Shown here: one piece after another, positions 13,398 to 15,125 of the stretch | How the letters are laid out: the number at the start of each line of letters is the position of its first letter | How positions within the stretch are numbered: the first letter of the stretch is position 1 | From: Desulfobacteraceae bacterium | GTDB taxonomy: Bacteria > Desulfobacterota > Desulfobacteria > Desulfobacterales > Desulfobacteraceae | NCBI GenBank assembly: GCA_015486915.1 | Contig: WFQS01000118.1 | Coordinates: forward strand, 1 to 15,125 | Reading direction: 5' to 3' | DNA: 15,125 nucleotides | Program-made: the position numbers and the translations under genes | Notes under the pieces: model-generated | What the model saw: only the letters and a program-made list of their open reading frames with translations | Database searches by the model: none | What the model was told of the DNA's origin: nothing

Positions 13398-14087
13398 TTA
13401 GTCTTTAAACCTGTATCCCATTCCCCTGACAGTTTCAATAACAGGAGCCTGGTTTTTTAATTTTTTGCGCAGTCCGGCAACAAGCACATCAATACTCCTT
13501 TCCGTTACTGCATAATTTTCACCGTGGACTGCATTGATGATCTGGTCCCTTGTAAACACCCATCCTTTTTTCCCGGCAAGAAAGGCAAGCAGCTCAAATT
13601 CTGACAAAGTCAGATCAACGGGCTTATCCTTTATAAATACCATGTGCCTTGCGCGGTCTATAATTATATCTCCCTCTTTTTTTATTCCACCATGGATATC
13701 CATACTTTTTTTTCTACGTCGTTTTAAAATTGCCCTTATCCTTGCAACCATCACCTTAGGGCTGAATGGTTTTGATATATAATCAGTGGCGCCGAGCTCA
13801 AGGCCTGTGACCACATCGGATTCATCTCCCTTAGCAGTGACCATGACAATGGGAATATTTTTTGTGATCTCAAAGTTTTTAAGATAGTCAGTTACCTCCA
13901 GGCCATCCATTCCGGGCAGCATCAGATCAAGTACGATCAGATCAGGGGTGTATTTTTTTGCGGTTTTTATGGCCTGTTCTCCTGTCATGGCCGTCAAAAT
14001 AGAATAGCCCTCATTTTTCAGGTTAAATTTTATTAATTCTATAATGTCTTCTTCATCATCAACAATCAAAATGGTTTCTTTTTGCAT
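13398..14087 (-). CDS. phoB: Phosphate regulon response regulator PhoB (OmpR family)
   Basis: The 229-residue product has a receiver domain (about 1-122) with acidic D10/D11, phosphoacceptor D54 in IVLDLMLPGMDG, T84 and K106 in SKPFSP. A winged-helix DNA-binding domain follows (about 136-228) with recognition helix RSIDVLVAGLRKKL (197-210) and RGMGYRF at the end. In the OmpR family many members look alike; the position next to phoU and the pst operon makes PhoB the best call. It would bind the array upstream of pstS when phosphate is scarce. The start ATG at 14087 has only a weak AGAAGA upstream. It lies 115 bases after phoU on the same strand. No histidine kinase gene (phoR) is present in the window. 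Confidence 0.85.
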   Translation of the reverse strand: MQKETILIVDDEEDIIELIKFNLKNEGYSILTAMTGEQAIKTAKKYTPDLIVLDLMLPGMDGLEVTDYLKNFEITKNIPIVMVTAKGDESDVVTGLELGATDYISKPFSPKVMVARIRAILKRRRKKSMDIHGGIKKEGDIIIDRARHMVFIKDKPVDLTLSEFELLAFLAGKKGWVFTRDQIINAVHGENYAVTERSIDVLVAGLRKKLKNQAPVIETVRGMGYRFKD

Positions 14088-14152
14088 TTTATCTTCTTTG
14101 GTATTTATAATTTCAGTATGTTACAGCTTAAAAAATATCAAAATTGGACTTT

Positions 14153-14182
14153 TTTACAGGTTCATCAATAATAGATTGTCAA
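14153..14182 (-). promoter_or_regulatory. Possible promoter in the phoU-phoB gap
   Basis: On the minus strand TTGACA (14182-14177) and TGTAAA (14158-14153) are 18 bp apart. This could give phoB a promoter of its own. The -10 is poor and nothing else supports it. Confidence 0.25.
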
Positions 14183-14202
14183 AAAAAATATACCGGAATA
14201 TC

Positions 14203-14856
14203 TCAGAGCTTGACATGCCTTATAATATCACCTTCTATCAGATATATTACTTCTTCGGCAATATTTTTTGTATGATCGCCTATTCTCTCAAGGTGCCTTG
14301 ATATAAGGTACATGTTTATTATTTCCTCCACCATTTCAGGATTGGTCTTTATGTCTTTTTTCATTGAAGCATAGGCATCATTTCTCATTGTATTTACCTC
14401 TTCATCCATATTGAGGATTTTGTATGCCATGTCCACATCCTTGTAAACCAGTGCGTCAAGGCTCATTTCAAGCATTTTTGCAGCCTGATCGGCCATTGCT
14501 GTATAATCATATCTGAATTTCCTGTGGTCATTGAAAGATGTTTTGAATCTTAATGAAATATTCACCGCATAATCTGCTATTCTTTCAAGGTCGTTATTTA
14601 TTTTTATTACAGCCACAATAAACCTTAAGTCCAGGGCAACAGGTTGATATAAGGCAAGTATTTTAAGACATTCTTCCTCAATCTCGATTTCCCTGTCATC
14701 AATTTCAAAGTCAGTATCAATGATTTTTTGCGAAAGTTCTAAATCTTCCTTCTGTATGGCAAGAATTGCCTTCTGGAACCTGTCTTCAACCATGGCACCA
14801 AGGGATAAAATTTCTTTTTTTAGTTTTTCTATCTGCCTCTGCATATGTACTGACAT
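14203..14856 (-). CDS. phoU: Phosphate transport system regulator PhoU
   Basis: PhoU is a cytoplasmic all-helical protein that binds metal ions and links the Pst transporter to PhoR/PhoB signalling, shutting the regulon down when phosphate is plentiful. The 217 residues show the two PhoU repeats with their conserved acidic motifs, NNDLERIADYAVNI (87-100) and SRHLERIGDHTKNIAEEV (186-203). The length matches the family. The ATG at 14856 has AAGGAG 6 nt upstream. It precedes phoB on the same strand, so the two are probably co-transcribed, and the pair runs toward the pst operon. A candidate TAGACA-17-TATAAA lies just upstream but overlaps the ribosome site, so I do not rely on it. Confidence 0.92.
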   Translation of the reverse strand: MSVHMQRQIEKLKKEILSLGAMVEDRFQKAILAIQKEDLELSQKIIDTDFEIDDREIEIEEECLKILALYQPVALDLRFIVAVIKINNDLERIADYAVNISLRFKTSFNDHRKFRYDYTAMADQAAKMLEMSLDALVYKDVDMAYKILNMDEEVNTMRNDAYASMKKDIKTNPEMVEEIINMYLISRHLERIGDHTKNIAEEVIYLIEGDIIRHVKL

Positions 14857-14970
14857 TATACTCTCCTTTTATATGTATTGTATAAAAAATTGTCTATATT
14901 CTATTCAGATGCTGCTTTCCAAAGGATTTTTTTATAATAAACTCCTGCAAAATCCCTTGAATTATAAAAT

Positions 14971-15055
14971 TGAACGTAAATAATTACGTTTTATTTCTTA
15001 ATTTATTGCGATGGGCTGCGGCAAGACAAGATTCGCCCCATGTCAATTATGTCAA
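14971..15055 (+). repeat. Structured intergenic repeat, copy J (divergent)
   Basis: Hairpin 1 is AACGTAA (14973-14979) with TTACGTT (14984-14990), followed by TATTTCTTAATTTATTG. The long-range stem, GAGGC/GCCTC in other copies, is here ATGGG (15011-15015) with CCCAT (15037-15041), so both sides changed together. The closing GCCCCATGTC replaces GCCTCATGGC. Beyond it, ACTTATA (15078-15084) and TATAAGT (15105-15111) form another inverted repeat near the window end. No gene is seen in 14857-15125. Confidence 0.5.
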
Positions 15056-15125
15056 AGTCTGATTCATCCAGTCTTAAACTTATATATTTTATTAGTTAGA
15101 ATTGTATAAGTACAATATTAGTATT

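Noticed and set aside
14110..14126. CTGTAAC-CATA-like Pho box before phoB
   Set aside because: Two half-sites (CTGTAA and CTGAAA) are 10 bp apart instead of 11, and no further repeats follow the period.
14868..14895. TAGACA-17-TATAAA promoter of phoU
   Set aside because: The -10 abuts the AAGGAG ribosome site, so the start of transcription would fall within or after it.

Overview
The window looks like a chromosomal segment of an anaerobic sulfate-reducing member of the Desulfobacterota (Desulfobacteraceae-like). This rests on a three-gene lactate/2-hydroxyacid oxidation operon with a cysteine-rich Fe-S subunit carrying an MvhD-type domain, a TraB/PrgY-type membrane protein, moderately AT-rich DNA and frequent TTG/GTG starts. 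The taxonomic call is an inference from gene content, not from a marker gene.

Layout. Bases 1-556 hold the 3' end of an unrecognised gene. Bases 668-4768 are the lactate operon on the minus strand, read FAD-linked 2-hydroxyacid oxidase (4698-3268), Fe-S/MvhD subunit (3149-2187), LarA-type racemase (2023-779), and ended by a 13-bp hairpin at 668-698. A long intergenic stretch (4769-5380) holds a possible promoter, a 55-codon small ORF and a perfect 24-bp-stem hairpin. It leads to a TraB-family gene (5381-6553), which converges with purN (7310-6567). Bases 7311-8750 are a decayed accessory patch: two near-identical 160-bp MITE-like elements with 3-bp target duplications (TAA and TTA), remnants that may derive from two different tyrosine recombinases, and a small gene broken by one MITE. 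Bases 8918-13221 are the phosphate uptake operon pstS-pstC-pstA-pstB, preceded by a Pho-box-like array of four 7-mers on an 11-bp period. On the opposite strand, phoU (14856-14203) and phoB (14087-13398) converge on it.

How the genes work together. LarA would interconvert the D and L forms of lactate or a related 2-hydroxyacid; the FAD enzyme would oxidise one form, and the Fe-S/MvhD protein would take the electrons, possibly to an Hdr-type complex. PstSCAB imports phosphate, PhoU links transporter state to signalling, and PhoB activates transcription, probably through the box upstream of pstS. No phoR is visible.

The most unusual feature is a family of structured intergenic repeats found in most gaps of the window, including inside both the lactate and pst operons. 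Members share a GGCCTCATGGCC-type palindrome, a GAGGC/GCCTC long-range stem and an upstream hairpin whose sequence changes from copy to copy while pairing is kept.
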